Shown here one piece after another: positions 1 through 9,787 of a stretch of 52,658 nucleotides of DNA. Position numbers and translations under genes: made by a program. The DNA is from Nisaea sp. (lineage in GTDB: Bacteria; Pseudomonadota; Alphaproteobacteria; Thalassobaculales; Thalassobaculaceae): assembly GCF_017640745.1 (NCBI RefSeq), contig NZ_JAEPQA010000029.1:1-52658 (forward strand). Reading direction: 5' to 3'. Position 1 is the stretch's first letter, and each line of letters opens with the position of its first letter. Under the pieces are notes generated by a model. That model worked only from the letters and a program-made list of their open reading frames with translations, was not told the DNA's origin and did no database searches.

Positions 1-75
1 CAAATTTTTCATATTGAAATTTTCTTTGATTGTCAGTGTATTTAATCGTCTTAAGGTTGATAGGAGGTGGCTGGC

Positions 76-309
76 TTAGATCCTTGAAAATTTATGTGTT
101 TTATGATTGTTGAGTAACGGTCCCTTTTTGTTCCTGCCATCGGGCCAGGTCGCTGGGAAAACCCTTAGAAAGCCAGCGAGCGGATAAAAGACCGGCTCGG
201 CGTACCAATGGCCTGCTGAACAATTGCCTTTGGTCGTGATCGCCGAGCCGGTATACGAGAGCAAACGCGAAACAATGATCAAGCCGCCGACCGCGGAGCG
301 ACAAAGCAT
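76..309 (-). pseudogene. Decayed second copy of a DUF2842 small membrane protein gene
   Basis: The 77-residue reading frame aligns without a frameshift to the intact DUF2842 protein at 3246-3461. Both share GGL-IVS near the N-terminus, an HW-AE motif, FYPLAGFL-VFPA, and a lysine-rich end. The similarity continues for about 25 bases upstream of the start, so this is a DNA duplication and not convergence. The copy has lost hydrophobicity: an arginine sits inside the first membrane helix and a polar stretch replaces part of it, and the end of the second helix is rewritten. I infer a decaying paralogue that no longer makes a proper two-helix membrane protein. It lies just downstream of the RTX gene on the same strand. 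A diverged but working copy is not excluded. Confidence 0.55.
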
Positions 310-372
310 AGCTGTCGCCTGAAATATGCGACGGATGGGACGCGGCCTTATCTGTTTGTCTTGCCTCAGCCG

Positions 373-2970
373 TCAGGTAAAGACCCAGCCAGTTGCTTCT
401 GAAAGCGCGGTCTTTGAGACGCCGATGACTGTCACGCTGCCGCCATCGGAGAAGGTGACTGTGGTATTGCCGCCGCTCTCCGTCGCGGAACTGACTCCGA
501 GACCGGCTTCGAGGGCCAGGGTATCTGTCCCGGCCGCGAAGTCGTTGACGGTATCGTTGCCACCGCCGAACTCGAAGACGAAGACGTCTGCGCCCTCGCC
601 GCCGACAAGGGTATCGTCGCCCTTGTTTCCAGCCATCAGGTCGTTGCCAGCATTGCCCGAGAGCACGTCATTGCCCTGGCCGCCATAGAGCGTGTCGTTG
701 CCGAGGTTGCCGAACAGGCTGTCGTTGCCGCTGTTGCCGTAGACAAGATCGTTGTCCTGGCCGCCATAGACCATGTCGTCGTTCTCGCCGCCGGAGACGG
801 TATCGTCGCCCTTGTTGCCGTAGACGAAGTCATTGTCGTTGTCGCCTTTGACGGTGTCGTTGTCCTGGCCGCCGAACAGCGTGTCCCTGCCACCGCCGCC
901 GAAGACGGAATCCTCGCCCTGGTTGCCATAGACGAGATCCTCACCCCAGCCCGAACCGACGGTATCGTTGCCACCGCCGCCGGCCAGCGTGTCATCCTCG
1001 GCGCCAAGTGAAATGAACTGGGTCGAATCGTCTCCGACGACGTAGTTCTGGCCGGACCCTCCGGTGACGGTGGCGTTGCCGACGATTGCCGCGAACTCAA
1101 TATTGTTGAGTTTCAGGGTCGATCCGGTCGGAAGGCCGGTCGTATTGATTACGAAGGCTTCACTGCCGCTTGACGACTGTCCCGTCAGCTCAATGGTCTG
1201 CGCCGATCCGCCGGAGCTTGAGAAGGTGACGGACCTGATATCGAGGGTCATGCCGCTCGATCTGGCGAGGAAGGTCTGACCGTGGCCATCGAGGAAACTT
1301 TGCGAAGATGCCACGGGCTCCGTCGCCTGGATCTCGCCCCTCAGCGTCGTCCCGGCAACGGCCGAGCTCTGCGCAGAAGCCGTTCCGGAGTTCGTGAGGG
1401 AAATGCCTGTCGGCAGCGTCACGGTCACCACATTGCCGTTACCGGTACCTTCGACCAAGGCACCGGTTGCGGTGCTACCGGTGTTATTCACCAGCGTGCG
1501 GCCTGTCGCCGTTCCGGCGACGTCGCCGGTGGTCTGTTGCGTAACCGTCAGCACGCTTCCCGAGCCGCCCGAGGAGCCCCCCGAGGACCCGCTGCTTGCC
1601 GCGCTGAAAGTCAGTTCTGTGGTGGAGCCGTTCAGCGCCGCGTTGATCGTCAACGATCCAGGATTACCGCCGATATTGAGCGTCTGGCCCGATCCAAGAT
1701 CGATGGTGCTGCCTAGTGTGGTGCCGTTGAGCGCGGTCAGGTCCGTGCTCGTGATCTGGATCATGTCGCCAATCGCGAGATCGCTGATCGTGTCACCGTT
1801 GAGGTTGGCGGCCGAGCCGGTGAAGGTGTCGTTGCCATCGCCGCCGAACAGGGTGTCGGCCTGGTTGCCGCCGCGCAGCACGTCGTTGCCGTCCTCGCCA
1901 TAGAGGAGGTCGGTGCCGCTGAAGCCCGAAATCGTGTCGTTGCCGACACCGCCATAGAGGGTGTCTTCACCGTCGCCGCCGGAAATCGTGTCCGTTCCGG
2001 CGCCGCCATAGACGATGTCGTTACCCCGGCCGCCCCACAGCCAGTCGTTGCCGGCATCGCCGAACACCAGGTCGTTGCCGGAACTGCCGGCCGCTGTGTC
2101 GTTGCCGTCACCGCCGTAAAGGGTGTCGTTTCCGTCGGCGCCGGACAAACCGTCGTTGCCGTCCCCGCCGTAGATGAGGTCGTTGCCGGTCTCGCCGTAG
2201 TGGAAGTCGTTGCCGACACCGCCGTAGAGCGTATCGTCGCCGCCGCCCGCATAGAGCGTGTCGTTGTCGGCGTCGCCGTAGAGCAGGTCATTGCCGTCGA
2301 GTGCGCTGATCGTGTCATTGCCCCCGAGGCCGGAGATCGTGTCGTCGCCGGTCGTCGTCGCTGGGGTCGTGGAACCGTGGAACAGATCACCTGCCGCCGT
2401 CCCGGTAATATTGGCGAGATGATGGGGATAGGCTGCGATGGCTTCCGCCGCGAAGGGCAGCAGCGCGGCATTGAGGCCGTCGAGGCTCCAGCGGCTCTCT
2501 CCGTCCGGCGCGCGGCCGACGAAATCGCGGCTGGCATGCACGGGGACGCCAAGGCCCGCATGTAGACGGTCGGTCAGGTTTTCTCCCGCGGCTTCGGCGC
2601 CGGTGTGGCAGCCGTGCAGGGCGATCATCGAGAGCGGCACCCTGCGAAGCGTGGCCGCGACGTGATCCACGCTCTCCGCGTCCAGATGCAGATCGTCGAT
2701 GGTGATTTCGCCCGGCGCGCCGTGACCGACGAGATGGAGGGCGGCCAGCCTCCCGGTCTCGAGCCGGATCGTGGTCAGCGCGCAGCGGATGCGTTCGAGG
2801 GTCGTGCCGTTTCCGTCGCGCAGGAGACGTACATTGTCGGGCAGCTCACGTAGCAGAACTCCTCGATCTGCGACGTCAGATGCCACGACCAGCAGCGCCG
2901 GCGCGACCGTCGCGCCGTGATCCGCTGCGGAGTAGTGGGACAGGGCGGGATGGGTATCGAACATGCCCAT
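373..2970 (-). CDS. Secreted RTX calcium-binding protein with N-terminal DUF4347 domain
   Basis: An 865-residue protein. Residues about 25-170 match the DUF4347 pattern, with LHLVGHG (His83) and IALHGCHTG (Cys121) spaced like the His/Cys pair of caspase-fold proteins. About 19 nonapeptide repeats of GGxGNDTLY type follow at 208-383, then a Ser/Gly/Thr-rich non-repeat segment, then about 16 more repeats at 655-797. The end is a hydrophobic beta-rich tail of the kind that serves as an uncleaved type I secretion signal. RTX repeats fold on calcium outside the cell. No HlyB/HlyD/TolC-like genes lie in the window, so a secretion system elsewhere must serve it. I chose the ATG at 2970 because AAGGAAG sits 5 bases upstream; an in-frame ATG at 2985 has a weaker site. 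A surface adhesin or matrix protein is likelier than a toxin, but that is inference. Confidence 0.85.
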   Translation of the reverse strand: MGMFDTHPALSHYSAADHGATVAPALLVVASDVADRGVLLRELPDNVRLLRDGNGTTLERIRCALTTIRLETGRLAALHLVGHGAPGEITIDDLHLDAESVDHVAATLRRVPLSMIALHGCHTGAEAAGENLTDRLHAGLGVPVHASRDFVGRAPDGESRWSLDGLNAALLPFAAEAIAAYPHHLANITGTAAGDLFHGSTTPATTTGDDTISGLGGNDTISALDGNDLLYGDADNDTLYAGGGDDTLYGGVGNDFHYGETGNDLIYGGDGNDGLSGADGNDTLYGGDGNDTAAGSSGNDLVFGDAGNDWLWGGRGNDIVYGGAGTDTISGGDGEDTLYGGVGNDTISGFSGTDLLYGEDGNDVLRGGNQADTLFGGDGNDTFTGSAANLNGDTISDLAIGDMIQITSTDLTALNGTTLGSTIDLGSGQTLNIGGNPGSLTINAALNGSTTELTFSAASSGSSGGSSGGSGSVLTVTQQTTGDVAGTATGRTLVNNTGSTATGALVEGTGNGNVVTVTLPTGISLTNSGTASAQSSAVAGTTLRGEIQATEPVASSQSFLDGHGQTFLARSSGMTLDIRSVTFSSSGGSAQTIELTGQSSSGSEAFVINTTGLPTGSTLKLNNIEFAAIVGNATVTGGSGQNYVVGDDSTQFISLGAEDDTLAGGGGNDTVGSGWGEDLVYGNQGEDSVFGGGGRDTLFGGQDNDTVKGDNDNDFVYGNKGDDTVSGGENDDMVYGGQDNDLVYGNSGNDSLFGNLGNDTLYGGQGNDVLSGNAGNDLMAGNKGDDTLVGGEGADVFVFEFGGGNDTVNDFAAGTDTLALEAGLGVSSATESGGNTTVTFSDGGSVTVIGVSKTALSEATGWVFT

Positions 2971-3245
2971 ATTTGCTTCCTTCATGTTTTCCGATCGCGC
3001 TTGCCGCGCGAACTCGGGCCGAATCTATCCGTCCGGTGAAGACCGATTTGACTCGTCAATTGGGATTGATGTGCCGAGGGCGAATCTGTTGCCCGGCTTC
3101 TGAAGGAGTAAACTATAGGGTAATCGTTAAAAAATGATTATTCGAAAAATCATCGACTTATCGGATCTTTTTAATTTTTTTTGGGCATTAAAAAATCATC
3201 TTATAGTTTATTGAAATGCATTCGCATGGAAATTAAAATTAAAAT
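2971..3245. promoter_or_regulatory. AT-rich upstream region of the RTX gene
   Basis: No credible gene is present. The part from about 3105 to 3245 is strikingly AT-rich against the GC-rich surroundings, with several A and T runs and a 6-bp inverted repeat (ATGATT at 3134-3139, AATCAT at 3148-3153). It must hold the promoter of the leftward RTX gene. The base composition would suit a nucleoid-protein-silenced surface gene or acquired DNA. I cannot point to a single convincing -35/-10 pair. Confidence 0.35.
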
Positions 3246-3461
3246 TTACTGACCTCGCGCGGGCGGTTCCTTGTCCTTCTTGGTCCAGCCGATGATCCTG
3301 ATTGCCGGGAAAACCCAGAGGAATCCGGCCAGCGGATAAAAGATTAGTTCGGCCAGCCAATGCTCCGGTAGATAGTGGTTGGCGAAAGTGACGACGGCCG
3401 CGATATACGCGATCAAACCCGAAACAATCGTTAATCCGCCGAGTGCAGTACGCCAACGCAT
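3246..3461 (-). CDS. DUF2842 small inner-membrane protein
   Basis: A 71-residue protein with two predicted membrane helices (about 6-26 and 36-54) and a basic C-terminal tail. The motif LPEHWLAELIFYPLAGFLWVFP is the conserved core of DUF2842, a family found in Alphaproteobacteria and of unknown function. The start at 3461 is preceded by GGAGG about 6 bases upstream, which is better than the longer frame beginning at 3503. It is the parent or sister of the decayed copy at 76-309; the RTX gene lies between them. Confidence 0.75.
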   Translation of the reverse strand: MRWRTALGGLTIVSGLIAYIAAVVTFANHYLPEHWLAELIFYPLAGFLWVFPAIRIIGWTKKDKEPPARGQ

Positions 3462-3678
3462 GGCTGCCTCCGAAAATCTGCAATGGCTGCGGATAGGCGG
3501 CATCCGGTGCGGCTGTCAACCATTGCCGAAGCATTAAAACCAGGTGAATTCTCTGAAAGCCGACATGCAACCATCCTAAAACCGGCGCCCGTGTCGCGGA
3601 GAAGCGAGACCGGGACTGTACCCGCGTCTTAAGGCGTGCCGGAAGAGTGAGCATCGACCCGCAGAAAGCTTTTGTTTC

Positions 3679-5028
3679 ATGACCGTGCTCGGCCATCCGA
3701 TCGTCGCCCTGATGATCTCCGTTGCGTTTCTCTGGACCGCGAACGGGCTGTTCCACAGTCTGCTCGGCCTGCGCATGAGCCAGGAAGGATTCGACACGAC
3801 CGTCGCAGGTCTAGTCGCCTCGTCCTACTTCGTCGGCCAGCTTCTTGGTGCGGCGATCTGCGGACGTATCATCGAAAGCGTCGGTCATGTCCGCTCTTTC
3901 GCCGCCTTCGCATCGGTCATCTCGGCCTGCGCGGTCGCGCATGCGATCTTCGTCGATCCGTTCTTCTGGGGCGGGCTGCGGTTCGCGACCGGAATCTGCA
4001 TTGCCGGCGCCCTGATGGTTGCGGAGAGCTGGCTGAACGGTGCGGTGACCAACGCCAACCGCGGGCGGATGCTCTCGATCTATATCGTGGTGATGTATTT
4101 CGGCATGGCCGCCGGACAGCAGATCCTGAACGTCTCCCCGCCGACCAGCTTCATTCTCTACAGTGTCGCATCGATCCTGTTTTCGCTCGCGCTGGTGCCG
4201 CTGTCGCTCGCCTCGAGGGCGACTGCGGGCGAACTGACCCCGTCGCGGCTGAGCCTGCGGGAGCTGTTTCGGATTTCTCCGCTCGGACTGATCTGCGCCT
4301 TCGCCAGCGGCGCCCTCGGGGCGGCGATCATGGGGCTGGGGCCGATCTTCGGGAACCAGGTCGGCATGTCGATCGCCGACATCGCCACGATGATGTCGGT
4401 CTCCATGTTCGGCGGACTGATGCTGCAATATCCGATCGGCAAGCTCTCTGACTATTTCGACCGGCGGACCGTCATTACCGTCGCTCTATTCGCGGTCGCC
4501 GCCGTGTCCTTCGCCATCGCGGTCTCCTTCGATGGCGGATGGTGGATGTTCCTCGGCCTGATGGTGGTCTATGGCGGACTGAATTTCGCGCTCTATCCGC
4601 TCGCGATCAGCCATGTGAACGACCATGTCGAGGCCAGTGATCTGGTGCCGGCCTCCGCGGGCATCCTGATCGCCGCGAGCCTCGGATCCTCCATCGGCCC
4701 GGTCGCGGGTGCGTTCCTGATGGACCAGGTCGGACCGGGCGGGCTGTTTCACTTCAGTGCGCTTATCGGCGGAGCGGTCGGGCTGTTCGCCGTTTACCGG
4801 ATGCTCCGCCGTGCGGCGCCGACGATGGAGGAGCAGGGCCCCTACGTCGCCTATGCCCGGACTTCCGCGCTTGCCGCCGAACTCGATCCGCGCGCCGAAA
4901 TCGTCGAGGAGGTCGAGCCGAACGTCATGGACGAGACCCCGCCGAAGGACTTTTCCTACGAGGAGATCATCGACTCTGCCGTCGAGGGCGAAGCCGAGGA
5001 CCTGGTTCAGGCGAAGTCTTCACCGTAA
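3679..5028 (+). CDS. Major facilitator superfamily transporter
   Basis: A 449-residue polytopic protein with about 12 hydrophobic helices. It has typical MFS loops, for example the basic GRIIESVGHVR between helices 2 and 3 and its pseudo-repeat GKLSDYFDRR between helices 8 and 9. The layout resembles YcaD-like MFS proteins, whose substrates are unknown. The C-terminal 70 residues are acidic and cytosolic. The start ATG directly follows a weak ribosome-binding region. The last 22 bases overlap the end of the convergent soeC gene, so the two transcripts must be antisense at their 3' ends. The substrate cannot be told from the sequence. Confidence 0.85.
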   Translation: MTVLGHPIVALMISVAFLWTANGLFHSLLGLRMSQEGFDTTVAGLVASSYFVGQLLGAAICGRIIESVGHVRSFAAFASVISACAVAHAIFVDPFFWGGLRFATGICIAGALMVAESWLNGAVTNANRGRMLSIYIVVMYFGMAAGQQILNVSPPTSFILYSVASILFSLALVPLSLASRATAGELTPSRLSLRELFRISPLGLICAFASGALGAAIMGLGPIFGNQVGMSIADIATMMSVSMFGGLMLQYPIGKLSDYFDRRTVITVALFAVAAVSFAIAVSFDGGWWMFLGLMVVYGGLNFALYPLAISHVNDHVEASDLVPASAGILIAASLGSSIGPVAGAFLMDQVGPGGLFHFSALIGGAVGLFAVYRMLRRAAPTMEEQGPYVAYARTSALAAELDPRAEIVEEVEPNVMDETPPKDFSYEEIIDSAVEGEAEDLVQAKSSP

Positions 5029-5957
5029 TAGAGCGTCGCCACGTGCTTCGCCTCGGCGAAGAAGAGCCAGCGTTCGAGAACAACGCCGATGCTGCCGGAT
5101 AGCGCGGCGATCAGGGCGAGGCCGGCGGCCATCGTACCGGTGCCGGGAACGGACATCAGGACCGCGAGTACCGCAACCGGGATCAGAAATCCGAACAAGG
5201 CGGTGAACTGACGAAGCCGGGCCGCATGCTTGCGGCCGATCCGGTAGCCCATCTCGCGCATGACATAGGTCTCGGACGTGGTCGGTCCTTCGAGCAGGCG
5301 AACTTGCCCGAGCGAACCAAGCCCCGTCGCGCTTCCGGACGTCGCCGTCGCGCCGGCGTGGTCTGACGACGCCCAATAGCGCCACTTGATCGCGGCGGAG
5401 AAGAGAAGGGCCGTCAGGACGGGAAGCGCGGCTGAGGGGACGTCCTCTCCGGCGAGTGCTATCAGAGGAAGCATCCACAACCCGCCACTGGCCAGAGCCA
5501 GGATGAGATAGCCCGGCACGGTGTATCCCGAATACCAGCGGGGAATCGTCTTCAGGCTGCGATAGATCATGGCCGTGCAATAGACGGTGATGAGCGCAAG
5601 CACCGCTGCGGCAAGCCCGGCGATGGCCCACGCTCCGTCGATCCGGCCGAAAGCAAGCCATCCAGCGGCGAATATCACTGCCGGGACGTAGGTCAGGATC
5701 GCCATCACGCCTTCTCGCGAGAGCCAGGAGCTGCGCCACTGGCTGAGCGCGCGCCATGCCCGTTCGGGGTGGCCAAGGTGGAAGGTCGAGCTGAGCAGGC
5801 CGGCTGTAACCAGTCCGAGCGAGAGCGGCAGGCCGATCCAGCCGATGATGGGATCGGCGTTGCCGGTGAGTGCGGCATGGAGCGCGAGCCAGACGAGCAG
5901 GCCATAGCCCGCGCCTGAGGCCGTTGTGAAGAAGATGACGGAAAGTGCTGGATGCAT
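5007..5957 (-). CDS. soeC: Membrane anchor subunit of a cytoplasmic sulfite dehydrogenase (DmsC/NrfD type)
   Basis: A 316-residue hydrophobic protein with eight or nine predicted helices, of the DmsC anchor family that passes electrons between an iron-sulfur subunit and quinone. It follows soeB by 10 bases and is the last gene of the leftward soeABC set. I take the start MHPALS at 5957; the longer frame from 6074 would run far into soeB. In SoeABC of Allochromatium and Ruegeria, sulfite is oxidised to sulfate on the cytoplasmic face and this subunit delivers electrons to the quinone pool. A DMSO- or polysulfide-reductase anchor is the alternative, judged less likely from the neighbours. Confidence 0.75.
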   Translation of the reverse strand: MHPALSVIFFTTASGAGYGLLVWLALHAALTGNADPIIGWIGLPLSLGLVTAGLLSSTFHLGHPERAWRALSQWRSSWLSREGVMAILTYVPAVIFAAGWLAFGRIDGAWAIAGLAAAVLALITVYCTAMIYRSLKTIPRWYSGYTVPGYLILALASGGLWMLPLIALAGEDVPSAALPVLTALLFSAAIKWRYWASSDHAGATATSGSATGLGSLGQVRLLEGPTTSETYVMREMGYRIGRKHAARLRQFTALFGFLIPVAVLAVLMSVPGTGTMAAGLALIAALSGSIGVVLERWLFFAEAKHVATLYYGEDFA

Positions 5958-5967
5958 GGCGCGGGCC

Positions 5968-6762
5968 TCAGCGGGAGAGCATCTGGTCGAGCCAGCCGAG
6001 CAGGCCCGTGGCGCCGGCGGTCGAGTCAGACGGAGGAACTCTGTCCGCCAGGTCGGCGAGACGCTCCGGCGCACCGATATCGGCGGCCTCGGTGCGGCGC
6101 GGGCGTGGCGGCAGGTAGCGGTTGACCGGCTTGTAGCCCATCTCGGGCATCAGCTCGTAGCCGCCGCGGGCTTCGACCAGTCGCGAGACGTCCGAGCCCG
6201 GATCGCCGAGATCACCGAAATGACGTGCGCCGGCGGGACAGGTCGAGACGCAGGCCGGGACGCGGTCCCGCTCTTCCAGGTTCTCGTTGTAGATCTTGTC
6301 GACGCAGAGCGTGCATTTCTTCATCACGCCTTCGGTCTTGTCGTACTCCCGCGCGCCATACGGGCAGGCCCAGGAGCAGAGCTTGCAGCCGATGCAGAGA
6401 CCGGCATTGACCAGAACGATGCCGTCCTCTTCGCGTTTGTAGGAGGCGCCGGTCGGGCAGACGGTGACGCAGTCCGGTGTCTCGCAATGCAGGCAGGAGC
6501 GCGGGAAATGGACGGTGCGCGCGTCCTCGCCTTCGCCCGCCTCGAAGGTGTGTATGCGGTTGAACCAGACGCCCCAGGCGCCCTCGTCGCCGTCTTCCTC
6601 CGCGTCCGCGCTATAGGCGTTCCAGTCGGTCAGCGGCGCGGAATGACCGCCGGTGTTCCATTCCTTGCAGTTCACCGCGCAGGCATGGCAGCCGACGCAG
6701 ATATCGAGATCGATGACGAGGCCGAGCTTCTTGCCTGTCGTTGCGGTCGGAAGAGAGGTCAT
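5968..6762 (-). CDS. soeB: Iron-sulfur subunit of a cytoplasmic sulfite dehydrogenase
   Basis: A 264-residue ferredoxin-like protein with four cysteine clusters for four [4Fe-4S] centres. The first is Cys22, Cys25, Cys28 and Cys32; the second is CLHC with PDCVTVCP; the third is CIGCKLCSWACP; the fourth is CTLC with CVSTCP. This is the DmsB/PhsB/SoeB architecture that wires a molybdenum subunit to a membrane anchor. There is no Tat signal. The start ATG overlaps the soeA stop by 4 bases (ATGA), so translation is probably coupled. The C-terminal 60 residues are Pro/Arg-rich. Confidence 0.8.
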   Translation of the reverse strand: MTSLPTATTGKKLGLVIDLDICVGCHACAVNCKEWNTGGHSAPLTDWNAYSADAEEDGDEGAWGVWFNRIHTFEAGEGEDARTVHFPRSCLHCETPDCVTVCPTGASYKREEDGIVLVNAGLCIGCKLCSWACPYGAREYDKTEGVMKKCTLCVDKIYNENLEERDRVPACVSTCPAGARHFGDLGDPGSDVSRLVEARGGYELMPEMGYKPVNRYLPPRPRRTEAADIGAPERLADLADRVPPSDSTAGATGLLGWLDQMLSR

Positions 6763-9638
6763 TGGTTGCGCCTCCCACGGAACTGCAGCGGCCCTTTCGG
6801 GCGCTCGACGCTGGAGGGATTGCCGAGTTCGGGGAACTGCGGCTCGGAGACCGCTCCGGGCCGGTCCGCTTCGGCCTTCTCGATCCGGATGCGCAGGTCG
6901 TACCAGGCCGCCTGTCCGGTCACCGGGTCGGCGTTGGCGTAGCGGTAGCCGTCGCCGCGCGCCGGCAGCAGTTCCGAGATCACATGGTTCAGCAGGAAGC
7001 CCTTGGTCGCTTCCGGCGCATCCTTGCCGAGGTTCCAGGCACCGCGGCGCTTACCGATGGCGTTCCAGGTCCAGGCGGTGTCCGGATTGACACCCTCCAT
7101 CAGCTTCACCGGCACCTTGATGCGGCCGTGATGGGAGGTGACGGTGACCCAGTCGCCGTCGGCGATGCCGAGGCTCTCCGCACGTTCGCGGTTCATGAAG
7201 AGCGGGTTCTTGCCGTGCAGCTGTCGCAGCCAGGCGTTCTGCGAGCCCCAGGAATGGTACATCGCGGCCGGGCGCTGGGTGATCGCATGCATCGGGAAGC
7301 TGGAGGTATCGACCTCGCTCTCCTCGAAGGGCTGGTACCAGATGGGTAGAGGATCGAAGGTGCGTTTCAGCCGCTCGCGGTCTTTCTCCGGGGGCAGGAG
7401 CTCCCCGTGTCCTTCGGCGGCAAGGCGGAAGCGCTGCAGCGGCTCGACATAGAGCTGCAGGACGACCTGGTTCGGCGCGCCGATGAAGCCGAGCTTCGTC
7501 GCGGTCTCCAGGTAGGTCTTGTTGGAATGCTTGTAGTAGCGTTCTTCCGGCGCGAATTCGTGGCGCCAGAAGCACTCGTTCTCGATATAGCGCTGCAGCT
7601 GGTCAGGGTTCGGCGCGCCCTTGCCGCCCTCGCTGCCGTCCGCGCCGCGCCAGCCTGCAAGCGGGCCGACGCCGGGCGCGCGCTCATGGTTGGCGATGTA
7701 GTCGGGATAGCCGCCCGGATATTTCGCCGAGCCGTCTTCTTTCGTTAGGCCGGGCAGGCCGAGGCGGACGCCGAGCTCGATCAGCACGTCCTGGAACGGA
7801 CGCACGTCGCGGTCCGGCTGCACCACGGGCTGACGAATCGAATCCGCCGCGCCGTCCGCGTCGCAGATCGGCCGGTCGAGCAGCGAGATGCAGTCCCAGC
7901 GCTCGAGATAGGTCGTATCCGGCAGGACGAGATCGGCATAGGCGACCATCTCGGAGGCATAGGCGTCCGAGTAGATGATCCGCGGGATCCTGTATTCGCC
8001 GGTCGCCGGAACCCTGTCGGTCAGCTTCTCCATGGCGCCCTTGGAATTCATCGTCGAGTTCCAGGACATGTTCGCCATGTACATGAAGAGCGTGTCGATC
8101 GGATAGGGATCCTGCGCCCAGGCATTGTGGATCACCATGTGCATCATGCCGTGGACGGCCATCGGCGCTTCCCAGGAGAAGGCCTTGTCGATTCGCGCCG
8201 GGCTGCCGTCCTCGTGGACCAGCAGATCCTCTGGCCCCATCGGGAAGCCGAGCGGCGGACCTGCCATCGGCGTGTCCGGCTTGACCGTGCCGGGCTTGCC
8301 GGCCGGTTTCAGCGGCGGCGGGCAGGGGCGCGGGAAGGGCGGCTTGTAACGGAAGCCGCCGGGCACATCGATGCTGCCGAGCAGCATCTGCAGCACATGC
8401 AGCGCGCGGCAGGTATGGAAGCCGTTGGAATGGGCCGAGATGCCGCGCATCGCATGCATCGCGACCGGGCGGCCGGTCATCTTCTCATGCTGCCGTCCGG
8501 CCCAGTCGGTCCATGGGACGTCGAGGGTAATTTCCTGTTCAAAGGCCGCGTGCGCGAGTTCTGCCGCGAGACGCTTGATGGTTTCCGCCTTCAGTCCGCA
8601 TTCCTTTGCCACCGCGTCCGGCGCGTAGGACGGATCGATATAACGTTCGGCCAACAGCTTGAAGGACGGCACCGCCTTGCGGCCGTCCGGCAGGACATGC
8701 TCACCGGAGAGATCGGGCGTGATATCGGTTTCGAGTGCGGAGACAACGCTTCTGGTTTGCTTATCGAACGCGAGTGGGTGCCCGTCCGCGTCGCGCGCGA
8801 AGAGCCCGTGCTCTGCCTCGCCCGGATCCTGGATCACCAGCCACGGCGCGTTGGTGTAGCGGACGAGGTATTGCAGATCGACCTTGCCTGCCCGCAGCAG
8901 TTCGTGGATCAGCGAGAGGATCAGAAGCCCGTCCGTGCCGGGACGGATGCCGACCCATTCGTCGGCAATGGCGGAATAGCCGGTCTTCACCGGGTTGACC
9001 GAGACGAACTTGGCGCCACGGGTCTTCAGTTTTCCGAGGCCGATCTTGATCGGGTTGGAATCGTGATCCTCGGCGACGCCGAACATCATGAAATATTTCG
9101 TATGTTCCCAGTCCGGTTCGCCGAATTCCCAGAACGAGCCGCCGATGGAATAGAGCCCGGCGGCCGCCATGTTGACGGAACAGAAGCCGCCGTGCGCGGC
9201 GTGGTTCGGGGTGCCGAACTGGCTCGCCCACCAGCCGGTGAGGGACTGCGACTGGTCGCGGCCGGTGAAGAAGGCGAGCTTGCGAGGATCGCTCTTGCGG
9301 ATGTCGCCAAGCCAGCCGGCGGCAGTCGCAAGGGCCTCTTCCCACTCGATCTCGCGGAACTCGCCGCTGCCGCGTTCGCCGACCCGCATCAGCGGCTTGG
9401 TCAGGCGGGCGGGCGAATAATGCTGCATGATCCCGGCGGAGCCCTTGGCGCAAAGGACGCCCTTGTTCACCGGGTGGTTCCTGTTGCCCTCGATGTAGCG
9501 AACGGTGCCGTCGCGCAGATGCACCTTGATGCCGCAGCGGCAGGCGCACATGTAGCAGGTCGTGAACTTGGTCTCGTCCGATACCGGGGGGGACGTCTCG
9601 ACAGTCTCAACAACCGTTTCGAACGGGTTGATGCTCAT
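6759..9638 (-). CDS. soeA: Molybdopterin catalytic subunit, probable cytoplasmic sulfite dehydrogenase
   Basis: A 959-residue member of the bis-MGD molybdenum oxidoreductase family. The N-terminus carries the [4Fe-4S] motif Cys28-x2-Cys31-x3-Cys35 with Cys63, and Cys153 in HAAHGGFCSVN is placed where the molybdenum-ligating Cys of polysulfide/thiosulfate reductases and SoeA lies. A C-terminal molydopterin-dinucleotide-binding domain ends with the HVISELLPARGDG region. There is no twin-arginine signal, which separates it from periplasmic PhsA/PsrA/DmsA and favours cytoplasmic SoeA. It begins a tight A-B-C set and lies downstream of a TSUP sulfite exporter gene. The likely reaction is sulfite to sulfate with electrons to quinone. 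The substrate assignment is inference from length, location and neighbours. Confidence 0.78.
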   Translation of the reverse strand: MSINPFETVVETVETSPPVSDETKFTTCYMCACRCGIKVHLRDGTVRYIEGNRNHPVNKGVLCAKGSAGIMQHYSPARLTKPLMRVGERGSGEFREIEWEEALATAAGWLGDIRKSDPRKLAFFTGRDQSQSLTGWWASQFGTPNHAAHGGFCSVNMAAAGLYSIGGSFWEFGEPDWEHTKYFMMFGVAEDHDSNPIKIGLGKLKTRGAKFVSVNPVKTGYSAIADEWVGIRPGTDGLLILSLIHELLRAGKVDLQYLVRYTNAPWLVIQDPGEAEHGLFARDADGHPLAFDKQTRSVVSALETDITPDLSGEHVLPDGRKAVPSFKLLAERYIDPSYAPDAVAKECGLKAETIKRLAAELAHAAFEQEITLDVPWTDWAGRQHEKMTGRPVAMHAMRGISAHSNGFHTCRALHVLQMLLGSIDVPGGFRYKPPFPRPCPPPLKPAGKPGTVKPDTPMAGPPLGFPMGPEDLLVHEDGSPARIDKAFSWEAPMAVHGMMHMVIHNAWAQDPYPIDTLFMYMANMSWNSTMNSKGAMEKLTDRVPATGEYRIPRIIYSDAYASEMVAYADLVLPDTTYLERWDCISLLDRPICDADGAADSIRQPVVQPDRDVRPFQDVLIELGVRLGLPGLTKEDGSAKYPGGYPDYIANHERAPGVGPLAGWRGADGSEGGKGAPNPDQLQRYIENECFWRHEFAPEERYYKHSNKTYLETATKLGFIGAPNQVVLQLYVEPLQRFRLAAEGHGELLPPEKDRERLKRTFDPLPIWYQPFEESEVDTSSFPMHAITQRPAAMYHSWGSQNAWLRQLHGKNPLFMNRERAESLGIADGDWVTVTSHHGRIKVPVKLMEGVNPDTAWTWNAIGKRRGAWNLGKDAPEATKGFLLNHVISELLPARGDGYRYANADPVTGQAAWYDLRIRIEKAEADRPGAVSEPQFPELGNPSSVERPKGPLQFRGRRNQ

Positions 9639-9725
9639 TCTCTCTCCGGGGCGGGAAGGCGCGTTTCGGCCATTCGGATTCTTGTCGTTGCCGCGAAGCT
9701 TAGCAGGACCGGTCCGGGAAAGTCA

Positions 9726-9754
9726 GGATCGAAACAAGCTTTTTTCTTCGATCC
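9726..9754. promoter_or_regulatory. Perfect 8-bp inverted repeat upstream of soeA
   Basis: GGATCGAA (9726-9733) and TTCGATCC (9747-9754) are perfect reverse complements around a 13-base loop that contains a T run. It lies in the 149-base gap between usp and soeA, about 90 bases ahead of the soeA start. It could be an operator half-site pair controlling soeABC or a hairpin in the transcript. On the soe strand no U run follows the stem, so it is not a standard terminator. Confidence 0.35.
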
Positions 9755-9787
9755 GGAATGCGTGGACGATTTGACTGTCGCGGCGCG

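Noticed and set aside
373-2970. Regular repeats of about 27 bases that could look like a CRISPR or tandem-repeat array
   Set aside because: They are codon-phased and encode the RTX nonapeptides; there are no spacers of constant length.
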